A DNA stretch of 7,092 bases from Flavobacteriia bacterium (GCA_011330545.1 DRQI01000393.1:1-7092), one strand, 5' to 3'; numbered from the stretch's first letter, positions 1-7,069 are shown. Numbers and translations: made by a program. Notes: generated from the letters alone by a model not told the origin.

Positions 1-3000
1 GCCTTTGCCAATGGCAGTGATATTTATTTCAATGAGGGGAAATACAACCCCCAAAGTAATTCGGGCAAGCATTTATTGGCACATGAACTCACCCATACCA
101 TACAACAAGGGGCTTCGGTACAGCCTAAGCTAATACAGCGGGTGGTGGATGGAACGAATGTTGATACAACGACCAATGCATCTGATTCTACTGATGTTGT
201 CGAAGAACCAACCCATGAATTTAGTGATACTGAGAAAGGAACAATCAATACAACCAGTAAAACAATAAGAATTCCTAATTTACCCGTGCCAACTTTTAAA
301 GCAAATTTTGGGCCATCTTCCTCTTTTACAATCCCTAGAGGAGGTTTTTCTCGAAAAAACACTCATATAGCAAAGTGGGAGGCCGATGCACTAACAGGTG
401 GTTCATTTACTGATAGATTTAACGCTTACGCTACTCAAAGTAATGCTCCCAATTTAACGTTTGCTGGAAAAAGAATATATTATTTAGTATTGAAAGGAAG
501 GAGTAGTAGAAGGAGAAATACAGCAAATCAAGTTGGAGATGAAGGCGTAATTTTTGGCTCTATTGCAGAAATTACTAGAAGGGCATCAAGACCCTATTGG
601 AAATCAAATGGTGAATATAAACCACAGGATGTTGACCATAAGCGAGAACTTCAAATTGGAGGAGCGGAAGAAGATACAAGCAATATGTGGATGCTTGAGT
701 CATCAGCAAATAGGTCGTCAGGAAGTTTTATTAGAGCCTCAAGAGAAAGAAAAGTAACCGAATTGTTGACAGCTAGTGCAGGGAAACTTATTGACCCGCC
801 GGCCACTTATGAAGCAGTCAAAGAGAATTATGAAGTCACATTTGAAAATGGTGTGATTGGGGATAATAGTATGAGCGTAGCTGGAGACTATGAGATAAAT
901 TGGGAAATGTCTCAAATAAAAAGTGGAGATCATTTAAGTGGATTAAAATTTTTAACAGAAGCAGAAGTAGAAGAGGCAGGGTTGAGAGGTAGCCCTGAAG
1001 AGTTAGTATTATTTACCGGTTTGTCTGGAGGTAGGCCGATTAAAATACCTTGGGATGAAGAGGCACGTGCAGCCGGAAGGAAAGACGGGTTGTCGGATAT
1101 TTATATTGGTAGAAGAGGAGGGGCTTTGATAGAAATTAATACTGTAATATACAATTCCAATAGCGGAGAGGGTAATTTCGGAGGTAGTGGCAGAATACTA
1201 TGTTCGTTTCCAGTAACTGAAGGTTTAATTGATAGAACAAATTTAGCATTTTTTATAAGGCCGTTAGCAGGAGTGTCTTATGGTGGGTATATAGAAAGAG
1301 ATAGCGTACTAAATGCGGCTTTGCACGCATTAGACTTTAAATATATGAGTCCAATTACACTAAGCGAAGCTGCATTAGATGATGATATAGGCTTAAGAGC
1401 TATTGGTAATATTTCTCCTTCCATTCCAATAATTGGGAACACAGGAATCGAATTAGTTATTGATGAACGAGGCGTAAGATTACGTAAGATTTTTCAAAAA
1501 AGTGATTATAATATACCGTCGCCATTTGAAATTACAAATTCTACATTAGAAGTGTTTGTTGGAACAGAAGGTTTTGGAATTGCAGGAGAGATGAATTTTA
1601 AAATTAATAATGTAGGAGATGGTTTTTTAAGAGGCAATTTTTCAACTGAGAGGGGTTTTGCTTTAGCAGGAGGCTTTAATTTTGACTCACAGTTATTCGA
1701 CCCCGCTTCAATAGAAGTTAGTTATGAAAATGAAGTACTTACCGTTTCCGGTACAATCGGCATTCCTGAAGGTAAAATACAAGGAGTGAAAAATGCAACA
1801 ATAACAGCATCCTATTCAGAAAATACTTTTACTGCCAATGGAGAGGCAGAATTAGATATTCCGGGCATTCAACGAGGTACGATGAATGTTGTCTATAACG
1901 ATGAAGGTTTTTCTATCGGCGGCCAATTCCAGTTAAAAGATGATATTCCCGGAATTAGGGGAGGTAGTGTATCTGCTACAATATCAAAACAAAACGGAGA
2001 AGAAGATTATACTATAATGGTTTCGGGTACGGCACAACCGGCAATTCCCGGAATTGACTCTACCCTTACGGTAACTTACGATAATGGTGCGTTAACTATT
2101 GAGGGTTCTGCCGCTTATAGTAGGGGTATGTTGAGCGGTACTGTTCAAATTGGTGCTACCAATAGAGCCATTGGCGACGATGGAAACCCTAATGGAGATC
2201 CAGACGATACAATGCGGGTTTATGGTGGGGGAAGCCTAACATTAACCTTTACGCCTTGGCTACAAGCAACAGCAGGAGTGAAATTTTTACCCAATGGAGA
2301 AATTGAGGTCACCGGAAGGATTGGATTGCCTAGCGCTGTTGATGTTTTTGACAGAAAGTCAATAGATAGAAACCTTTTCAATATGCCGGCAATCGAAATT
2401 CCGATTTTTGCCATTCCCCTAGGGCCTAGAAGTATAGGTCTAGTGGCTCGAATAACAGGCGGATTAGATTTCTCTGCAGGTTTTGGCCCCGGACAGATAC
2501 GCGATTTATATGCAGAAGTAACCTATAATCCCGATAGGGAAGAAGAAACAACCATAACAGGCCGTGGTGAATTTGCCATACCAGCCGATGCAGGATTAAC
2601 TTTGCGGGGCGATTTAGGCTTAGGAGTAAGTGTTGGAATTGCCAGTTTAACAGGAGGAATAGAAATAGCAGGCGCTTTAGGCCTAGAAGGAGAAGCAGCA
2701 GCCGAAGTTGATGTGAACTGGAGTCCGCAAACCGGTTTGGCAATAGATGCTACCGGGCGAATCACCGTAAACCCTAAATTTTCTTTTGACATCAATGCCT
2801 TTGCCAGAGCTAGTTTAGACCTTTGGTTGCTATCAATATCAGAAACATGGAGATATAATTTAGCATCCTTCTCTTGGGGGCCTGACATTCAATTCGGAAT
2901 TGTATTCCCCATTCATTATCGTGAAGGCGAGCCTTTTGACCTCTCTTTCGATGATTTAGAAGTTATTTATCCTCAATTAGATATTGGAAATATGGCAACC

Positions 3001-3036
3001 AATTTAGCAAGAGATATAAAAGATGATATTTTTTAA
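1..3036 (+). CDS. Partial large DUF4157 (eCIS-core) protein with internal HNH-nuclease-like domain; probable eCIS cargo/effector
   Basis: The reading frame is open from the first base, so the 5' end is missing; 1011 residues are visible (numbered here from base 1). Residues 1-36 match the C-terminal half of DUF4157, with the metallopeptidase-type HELTH motif at 28-32 (H28, E29, H32) followed by IQQG. This domain is known to be enriched in proteins encoded beside extracellular contractile injection systems (eCIS) and is regarded as a cargo hallmark. Residues about 205-242 resemble an HNH/beta-beta-alpha-metal nuclease: D212-H213, then GG, N228 and N237. From about 520 to the end the protein is glycine-rich with alternating beta-strand-like segments. 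Four degenerate units of 29-33 residues start at IPEG (588) and at IPGI (620, 649, 682), and a small-residue-rich stretch covers about 864-910. No transmembrane helix or C-terminal toxin domain is obvious. It probably leads an operon with the TPR gene 10 bases downstream. The eCIS association is well supported by the motif and the neighbouring ATPase; nuclease activity is inferred. Confidence 0.92.
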   Translation, partial: AFANGSDIYFNEGKYNPQSNSGKHLLAHELTHTIQQGASVQPKLIQRVVDGTNVDTTTNASDSTDVVEEPTHEFSDTEKGTINTTSKTIRIPNLPVPTFKANFGPSSSFTIPRGGFSRKNTHIAKWEADALTGGSFTDRFNAYATQSNAPNLTFAGKRIYYLVLKGRSSRRRNTANQVGDEGVIFGSIAEITRRASRPYWKSNGEYKPQDVDHKRELQIGGAEEDTSNMWMLESSANRSSGSFIRASRERKVTELLTASAGKLIDPPATYEAVKENYEVTFENGVIGDNSMSVAGDYEINWEMSQIKSGDHLSGLKFLTEAEVEEAGLRGSPEELVLFTGLSGGRPIKIPWDEEARAAGRKDGLSDIYIGRRGGALIEINTVIYNSNSGEGNFGGSGRILCSFPVTEGLIDRTNLAFFIRPLAGVSYGGYIERDSVLNAALHALDFKYMSPITLSEAALDDDIGLRAIGNISPSIPIIGNTGIELVIDERGVRLRKIFQKSDYNIPSPFEITNSTLEVFVGTEGFGIAGEMNFKINNVGDGFLRGNFSTERGFALAGGFNFDSQLFDPASIEVSYENEVLTVSGTIGIPEGKIQGVKNATITASYSENTFTANGEAELDIPGIQRGTMNVVYNDEGFSIGGQFQLKDDIPGIRGGSVSATISKQNGEEDYTIMVSGTAQPAIPGIDSTLTVTYDNGALTIEGSAAYSRGMLSGTVQIGATNRAIGDDGNPNGDPDDTMRVYGGGSLTLTFTPWLQATAGVKFLPNGEIEVTGRIGLPSAVDVFDRKSIDRNLFNMPAIEIPIFAIPLGPRSIGLVARITGGLDFSAGFGPGQIRDLYAEVTYNPDREEETTITGRGEFAIPADAGLTLRGDLGLGVSVGIASLTGGIEIAGALGLEGEAAAEVDVNWSPQTGLAIDATGRITVNPKFSFDINAFARASLDLWLLSISETWRYNLASFSWGPDIQFGIVFPIHYREGEPFDLSFDDLEVIYPQLDIGNMATNLARDIKDDIF

Positions 3037-3046
3037 GAAATGAACT

Positions 3047-4012
3047 ATGAATAAACAAGTAGAATTATTAAACAATGAAGGAGTACAACTTTTTCTTAAG
3101 GGAAAGTTTAAAGATGCCAAAATTAAATATGGAGAAGCCTTACAACAATTTCCTAAATACGCTACAACATTAAATAATTTAGGTATGTTATACTTGCAAG
3201 AAAAGAAATATAAAAAAGCAGTATTATATTTCGAAAAAGCAATTAGAGAGAAAAAAAATGCCACTTATTTTTTAAATTTAGGGCATGCCTATGCCAATTT
3301 GAATCAAATTAAACAAGCAGAGAAAAAATATTTAAAAAGTATTGAATTAAATTCAAATTCTTTAATGGCTTGGAAAAGTCTGGCTTCTCTATATCAATTC
3401 CAAAAACAATTTTATAAATCGTCTGAAATATGGGAGTATATCATAAGTAAGTTTAGCAATGATAATTATTTTAGAATTCAGTTGGCAAAAGATTATATTT
3501 CATTAAGAGAATTTCAAAATGCTTTACATGTATTGCATGAGGCCGTTAAGTATGAAAAAAACAAAGACTTAATTTGGTATTATACGGCATCGATTCATTT
3601 TAATTTTAAGAATTTCGGATTAGCAAAAAATGCAATTAAAAAATGCCTTTCTTTAGCTCCAGACAATGAAAGATTTAGGCTATTGGCGGCTTCAATCTAT
3701 TTAGGATTATCACAATTAAATGATGCTATCTCCCAATGGGATTATTTGCTCAAACAGAATAAAACCAATCACAAAATAAGAGTGGAAAAAGGAGTAGCGC
3801 TTTTGGCGTATAATATGAAAACGGAAGCACTTCGAGAATTAGATTTTGTTCTTTCTTATGAGGTGAACTACAAAGCGCTTTTTTATAAAGCATTAGTATT
3901 ATTAGAGATAAATAAAAAAGAAAAAGCTATTAAAATACTTCATAAGTTAACCTTTAAGGATACTAAATTTAAACAAAAGGCAAAACAAATATTGAGAAAT
4001 ATTAAAGATTAA
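3047..4012 (+). CDS. TPR-repeat protein (about nine tetratricopeptide repeats), possible cargo adaptor or chaperone
   Basis: A 321-residue protein made almost wholly of 34-residue tetratricopeptide repeats. Helix-pair units begin near residues 4, 39, 72, 105, 139, 173, 207, 241 and 275, with typical TPR features such as NNLGMLYLQEKKYKKA (43-58) and FLNLGHAY in the third unit. There is no signal peptide, membrane segment or catalytic domain, so a cytoplasmic protein-binding scaffold is expected. The ATG at 3047 is 10 bases after the stop of the DUF4157 gene. An ATG at 3040 meets a stop after three codons, so 3047 is the start. No clear Shine-Dalgarno sequence is present, as is common in Bacteroidetes. 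The gene is much more AT-rich (about 25-30% GC in lines counted by hand) than the end of the upstream gene (about 45%). A role in holding or delivering the DUF4157 cargo is inferred only from position; TPR proteins have many other roles. Confidence 0.94.
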   Translation: MNKQVELLNNEGVQLFLKGKFKDAKIKYGEALQQFPKYATTLNNLGMLYLQEKKYKKAVLYFEKAIREKKNATYFLNLGHAYANLNQIKQAEKKYLKSIELNSNSLMAWKSLASLYQFQKQFYKSSEIWEYIISKFSNDNYFRIQLAKDYISLREFQNALHVLHEAVKYEKNKDLIWYYTASIHFNFKNFGLAKNAIKKCLSLAPDNERFRLLAASIYLGLSQLNDAISQWDYLLKQNKTNHKIRVEKGVALLAYNMKTEALRELDFVLSYEVNYKALFYKALVLLEINKKEKAIKILHKLTFKDTKFKQKAKQILRNIKD

Positions 4013-4016
4013 TAGT

Positions 4017-4604
4017 ATGAAAAAAATAATTGAAGAAATAGTAAATACCATTGTTAAAACAAATAGTATTTTTTTTAGGGGAATTACTTTCAATGATACA
4101 AAAAAAACTATTGAATTAAGAGAGGGCTCTAACTTTACAAATAAATCAGGAGGAAGTTTGCCGCATTATGAATATTGTTTTGAAGTAGGAGAAGTTGAAG
4201 AAATAAATTTATATTATGGTTTTAATGTAACAAATGAAAAGTTGGATAGGATAAATTTATTCTTTTACTCCTTTCCTGATTATTATTGGAGAAAAAAAGG
4301 AGGAAATAATTTGTCTGAATTCAACAAACTTATGTACAATAATTTAATACATGAATTTTCTGTTATTTATCTAGAAGTGGTAACTGCAATTTTAGAAATT
4401 TTCACTAAAAACTTAGGCCGGCCTAGCATAGAAAAGGGCAATAATGTTTTCAAGGAAGATTATCAAGACTATACGACATATATTTGGAAACAAAAGAATG
4501 AATCTAATAACAAACAAACCAGATTATCATTGACAAAATATTTAGATGATACAGTTTTTGATGATGTAAAATTAATAATGAATATTCTGCTAACTGAGAA
4601 GTAA
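4017..4604 (+). CDS. Hypothetical 195-residue protein, eCIS-operon accessory
   Basis: I do not recognise a family for this 195-residue protein. It has no signal peptide. The most hydrophobic stretch is about residues 106-126 (NNLIHEFSVIYLEVVTAILE and following), which contains charged residues and looks more like an amphipathic helix than a membrane anchor. The protein is rich in N, K, E, Y and F and looks soluble: a beta-rich first half with many aromatics, then helices, ending in a predicted helix (MNILLTEK). The ATG at 4017 lies 4 bases after the TPR stop codon, so the two genes are almost certainly cotranscribed and perhaps translationally coupled. GC content is the lowest in the window (18-27% in three 60-base lines counted). 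Its place between a putative nuclease cargo, a TPR protein and the ATPase fits a cargo-specific chaperone or an immunity protein, but nothing in the sequence proves either. Confidence 0.85.
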   Translation: MKKIIEEIVNTIVKTNSIFFRGITFNDTKKTIELREGSNFTNKSGGSLPHYEYCFEVGEVEEINLYYGFNVTNEKLDRINLFFYSFPDYYWRKKGGNNLSEFNKLMYNNLIHEFSVIYLEVVTAILEIFTKNLGRPSIEKGNNVFKEDYQDYTTYIWKQKNESNNKQTRLSLTKYLDDTVFDDVKLIMNILLTEK

Positions 4605-4620
4605 GAAGTATAATAATCGA

Positions 4621-5982
4621 ATGAAACTATTAGTACTTATGAAAACCACCGCCATCCAACTAAAAAGTATAAATTCTATAGATACTATTTTTGACTTTTT
4701 AAAAGTATCGATACAACATCGGTTAACGGTAGAATTGTTGCAACAAGAAGCCCATCCGCCGCTTTTAACCCTAGAATTTAATCAGTCACACCTTGCCGTA
4801 TTTTTTAAAGAAAATCAATTTTCTCATATTGAAATTATAGCGCTATTATTGGCTTTAATACCTCATATAAGCCCTAATTTTTTAAATGAAATTATTACCG
4901 AATTTTTACCCAATGGAGGTGAGTTTCCTGAGTTTGGAGGTGTCAAAGGAAAAAACCACAGAGGTATTTTGCCTACCGGAGAAACCCTGTTATACATAAT
5001 AAACGGTACTTGCTTAGACGAAAGGTTGCGTACGTTGGAATACCTTTATTCTCAATCAAAACTCTTTAAAGAAAAAATACTGTATATCGAAAGCGTCCCT
5101 AAAGGAGAACCGGCCATGAGCGGTAAACTTCAAATAGACGAAGAATACGTTGCAAAGTTAACCACCGGTACCATAGTAAAACCACAATTAAGCCAAGAGT
5201 TTCCGGCAAGTTTGATAGAAACACAGCTCAATTGGGAAGATTTAGTTCTCAATGAAAAGACGATGAATCAAATTAAAGAAATAGAAACATGGCTGCAATA
5301 CCATTCTATTTTAATGAACGATTGGAATATGAAGCATAAAATAAAGCCGGGATACAGAGTGATGTTTTATGGGCCGCCGGGAACAGGAAAAACCTTAACA
5401 GCCGGATTACTCGGAAAATATACAAACAAAGATGTATACCGTATTGATTTGTCATTGGTAGTTTCTAAATATATAGGCGAAACAGAAAAAAATTTATCTA
5501 GTTTGTTTGATAAAGCTATCAACAAAAACTGGATCTTATTCTTTGATGAAGCCGATGCTGTTTTTGGTAAGCGAACCAGTGTAAGAGATGCCCATGACAA
5601 ATATGCCAACCAAGAAGTTTCGTATTTGTTACAACGTATAGAAGCACATCCAGGCTTGGTAATTTTAGCTTCAAATTTCAAGAGTAATATAGATGTAGCC
5701 TTTACACGAAGGTTTCAAACAATCATAGAATTTGAAATTCCAAGTTATAATGAACGATTGCGTTTGTGGAAAAATACATTGCCAAAAAATATTGGCTTAC
5801 AAACATCAGTATCCTTAGAATTGTTGGCAAAAAAATATGCAATGACAGGGGCAAATATTATTAATGTGGTACAATATGCCTGCTTGAAAACAATTGCTAA
5901 GAATAGTAAGGCCATTCAAAATTCTTTTCTTATCGAAGGTATTAAAAAAGAATACTTAAAAGAAGGGAGAACGGTAAGCTAA
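4621..5982 (+). CDS. AAA+ ATPase of the eCIS (Afp15/PVC15-like) family
   Basis: A 453-residue AAA+ ATPase. The N-terminal domain of about 220 residues carries a conserved-looking block FGGVKGKNHRGILPTGET (105-122), which I recognise from ATPases of eCIS and phage-tail-like loci. The ATPase core has Walker A GPPGTGKT (251-258, K257/T258), Walker B FFDEAD (D309, E310), an NQEVSYLLQRIE segment, sensor-1 N352 in ASN, arginine-finger candidates R363/R364, and a GAN segment at 410-412 in the lid domain. These catalytic residues look intact, so an active enzyme is expected. In Afp and PVC systems the equivalent ATPase is encoded with the particle genes and is linked to late assembly or cargo loading in the producing cell. 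The gap to the preceding gene is 16 bases. An in-frame ATG at 4639 (M7) is an equally plausible start; neither has a strong Shine-Dalgarno sequence. The AAA+ assignment is near certain, the eCIS assignment strong. Confidence 0.95.
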   Translation: MKLLVLMKTTAIQLKSINSIDTIFDFLKVSIQHRLTVELLQQEAHPPLLTLEFNQSHLAVFFKENQFSHIEIIALLLALIPHISPNFLNEIITEFLPNGGEFPEFGGVKGKNHRGILPTGETLLYIINGTCLDERLRTLEYLYSQSKLFKEKILYIESVPKGEPAMSGKLQIDEEYVAKLTTGTIVKPQLSQEFPASLIETQLNWEDLVLNEKTMNQIKEIETWLQYHSILMNDWNMKHKIKPGYRVMFYGPPGTGKTLTAGLLGKYTNKDVYRIDLSLVVSKYIGETEKNLSSLFDKAINKNWILFFDEADAVFGKRTSVRDAHDKYANQEVSYLLQRIEAHPGLVILASNFKSNIDVAFTRRFQTIIEFEIPSYNERLRLWKNTLPKNIGLQTSVSLELLAKKYAMTGANIINVVQYACLKTIAKNSKAIQNSFLIEGIKKEYLKEGRTVS

Positions 5983-6031
5983 TACTTGTTTTATCATTTA
6001 AAATATTTATAATCAAAGTTATATGCTTTGT

Positions 6032-6102
6032 AATAGGGAAAAACCCCCTGTTAAAAAAAGGAAATATCCCCCTGCTAAAATAGGGAAAAATCCCTCTTGA
6101 CA
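6032..6102. repeat. Three tandem 23-24-base repeats with palindromic AGGGA/TCCCT core, candidate operator array
   Basis: Three degenerate direct copies lie at about 6032-6054, 6055-6078 and 6079-6102. The approximate consensus begins AATAGGGAAAAATCCCCCTG and continues nTAAAA; copy 1 lacks one base in the A-tract. Each core is an imperfect inverted repeat. Copy 3 is the cleanest, AGGGA-AAAA-TCCCT (6082-6095). Inverted-repeat cores repeated in tandem upstream of a regulator gene are typical of binding sites for dimeric helix-turn-helix proteins such as the LuxR-type protein encoded next door. The last copy ends in the TTGACA of the predicted promoter. Operator function is inferred; the repeat itself is directly visible. 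Confidence 0.75.
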
Positions 6103-6127
6103 TCTCCATTCAAAACACCTAATTTGG
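6097..6127 (+). promoter_or_regulatory. Predicted promoter of the PAS-LuxR regulator gene
   Basis: TTGACA at 6097-6102 is followed after 17 bases by TAATTTGG at 6120-6127. This fits a sigma-70-like promoter. It is also close to the Bacteroidetes pattern (TTG near -33 and TAnnTTTG near -7), although the second box is one T short of that consensus. The first box overlaps the end of the third tandem repeat, so a protein bound to the repeats would sit at or just upstream of the RNA polymerase site, suiting activation or autoregulation. The predicted transcript start, near 6132-6135, gives a leader of about 70-75 bases. Confidence 0.5.
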
Positions 6128-6206
6128 TTGTTAAAAATTAAGGGTTCTAAATCTGTCGCAACCTACATAAGAATTCCTTAATAATAACCAAAACAATCAT
6201 CTGTCT

Positions 6207-6896
6207 ATGGCCCGTTATGGGAATCATACCACTCTTTTTGCCACCGGCAAAACGGCTCTCTTATCAAAAATTTCTGAGATTACAAGAGCATGCGACCAAT
6301 CAGATTCAATGATGGTAAGTATTTATTTGGTAAAAAAAGAATATTTTATTTACTGCAACAGGGCATTTAAAGAAGTCATTGGCGGTGATTGTACTAAATT
6401 ATTACAAGGAGGTTGGGAGTATTGGTTCTCTTTAATAAACATTGAAGAATCAGTACAGGTAAAAAATAAAATATTTTCTCTTTTTTCTAGTCCCCATATC
6501 AAAGGCTCATTTGTGCTAAAATATCACGTAACAAATGTATCGGGCGAAAAACGGTGTATCAAACATGAAATCTTATTGTACAATTTAGAAAATCAAATTA
6601 TTGCAGTTAATTATTTTTCTGACATTACCATCAAAGAAAAAATAGAAAAGTGCCTTAAGATTGCCGAAAATTACAAACAGGACACCTCTGAAGAATTGAT
6701 AAAAACAATTTCGCCCAGAGAAAAAGAAGTCTTAAAATTAGTAGCCGATGGCTACTCTTCAAAGCAAATTGCAGACCGGCTTTTTATCAGCAACCATACT
6801 GCCATATCACACCGTAAAAACTTAATTGAAAAGTTTAACGTTAAAAATACGGCGCAGCTCATAAAAAGGGCTTCAATAAATGCCGAGTTGTGGTAA
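6207..6896 (+). CDS. PAS-domain LuxR-family transcriptional regulator
   Basis: A 229-residue regulator. Residues about 36-145 look like a PAS sensor domain: YxxCNRAFKEVIG near the start, then GWEYW (69-73) with LINIEES, as in PAS_3-type folds, and a final strand ending VNYFSDIT. A short linker helix follows. Residues 168-225 form a LuxR/GerE winged helix-turn-helix: SPREKEVLKLVADGYSSKQI (169-188), then NHTAISHRKNLIEKF with the DNA-recognition helix. There is no receiver domain, so control is probably by ligand binding or protein contact at the PAS domain rather than phosphorylation. The start at ATG 6207 is supported by an in-frame stop at 6168 and the absence of a better upstream start; ATG 6309 would remove only the unconserved N-terminus. 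The gene is 224 bases downstream of the ATPase gene, same strand, with its own predicted promoter. Regulation of the injection-system operon is inferred from proximity. Confidence 0.93.
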   Translation: MARYGNHTTLFATGKTALLSKISEITRACDQSDSMMVSIYLVKKEYFIYCNRAFKEVIGGDCTKLLQGGWEYWFSLINIEESVQVKNKIFSLFSSPHIKGSFVLKYHVTNVSGEKRCIKHEILLYNLENQIIAVNYFSDITIKEKIEKCLKIAENYKQDTSEELIKTISPREKEVLKLVADGYSSKQIADRLFISNHTAISHRKNLIEKFNVKNTAQLIKRASINAELW

Positions 6897-6951
6897 GAAT
6901 ATCAAAATAAGGCAAGGCTTCTAAAATATTTTAATCGAAAAGAATTTCTCT

Positions 6952-6985
6952 AGGCTCTGCCTCGAGCCTGCCAGCCGCAGGCAGG
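6952..6985. repeat. Overlapping intergenic palindromes, first CCTGCC/GGCAGG element
   Basis: CCTGCC at 6967-6972 pairs with GGCAGG at 6980-6985 around the 7-base loop AGCCGCA. An overlapping inverted repeat, AGGCTC (6952-6957) with GAGCCT (6964-6969), shares its right arm with this palindrome, so the two hairpins exclude each other. The GC-rich arms stand out from the AT-rich surroundings. The arm sequence recurs at 7014-7033, indicating a repetitive-element family rather than a gene-specific terminator; no T-tract follows. Confidence 0.75.
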
Positions 6986-6993
6986 GTTTCCGA

Positions 6994-7069
6994 TTTACCT
7001 CTCCTTGGGAGAGCCTGCCTGACGGTAGGCAGGGTCGAAACTGCCTTTTGCAGTTTCGGGTGAGGTAAA
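6994..7069. repeat. Composite nested palindromic element (REP-like intergenic repeat)
   Basis: The outer arms TTTACCTC (6994-7001) and GAGGTAAA (7062-7069) are perfect reverse complements. Between them lie three hairpins in a row. The first is CTCTCC/GGAGAG (6999-7004 and 7008-7013, 3-base loop), whose left arm overlaps the outer arm. The second is CCTGCCT/AGGCAGG (7014-7020 and 7027-7033, loop GACGGT). The third is CGAAACTGC/GCAGTTTCG (7036-7044 and 7050-7058, loop CTTTT). The elements look like Bacteroidetes intergenic repeats I recognise by pattern. It could fold as a branched RNA or cruciform and might stop transcription after the regulator gene, but there is no classic U-tract. Confidence 0.8.

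Noticed and set aside
2426..2888. Reverse-strand open frames of 105 and 121 codons
   Set aside because: They lie wholly inside the DUF4157 gene, have low-complexity leucine- or proline-rich translations, and show no recognisable domain; they are shadows of the + strand coding sequence.
76..3036. Start of the DUF4157 gene at TTG 76
   Set aside because: The same frame is open back to base 1 and encodes DUF4157-like residues (SDIYFNEGKYNP) before TTG 76, so this codon is an internal leucine and the gene begins outside the window.
5367..5681. Reverse-strand open frame of 104 codons inside the ATPase gene
   Set aside because: It is antisense to the conserved Walker A to sensor-1 region, whose codon constraint explains the lack of stops; its translation resembles no family.
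6014..6030. Hairpin CAAAG/CTTTG after the ATPase gene as a terminator
   Set aside because: The stem is only 5 base pairs, AT-rich and not followed by a T-tract, so I cannot support a Rho-independent terminator.
6032..6102. CRISPR-like array
   Set aside because: The three units are contiguous degenerate repeats without unique spacers and with no cas genes nearby; an operator array fits better.
6922..6933. Palindrome TAAAATATTTTA after the regulator gene
   Set aside because: It is short and made only of A and T in an AT-rich intergenic stretch, so chance is a sufficient explanation.
7036..7058. 9-base-pair hairpin as a Rho-independent terminator of the regulator gene
   Set aside because: The stem is strong, but the following bases are GGTGAGG rather than a T-run, and it lies within a composite repeat; kept as part of the repeat only.
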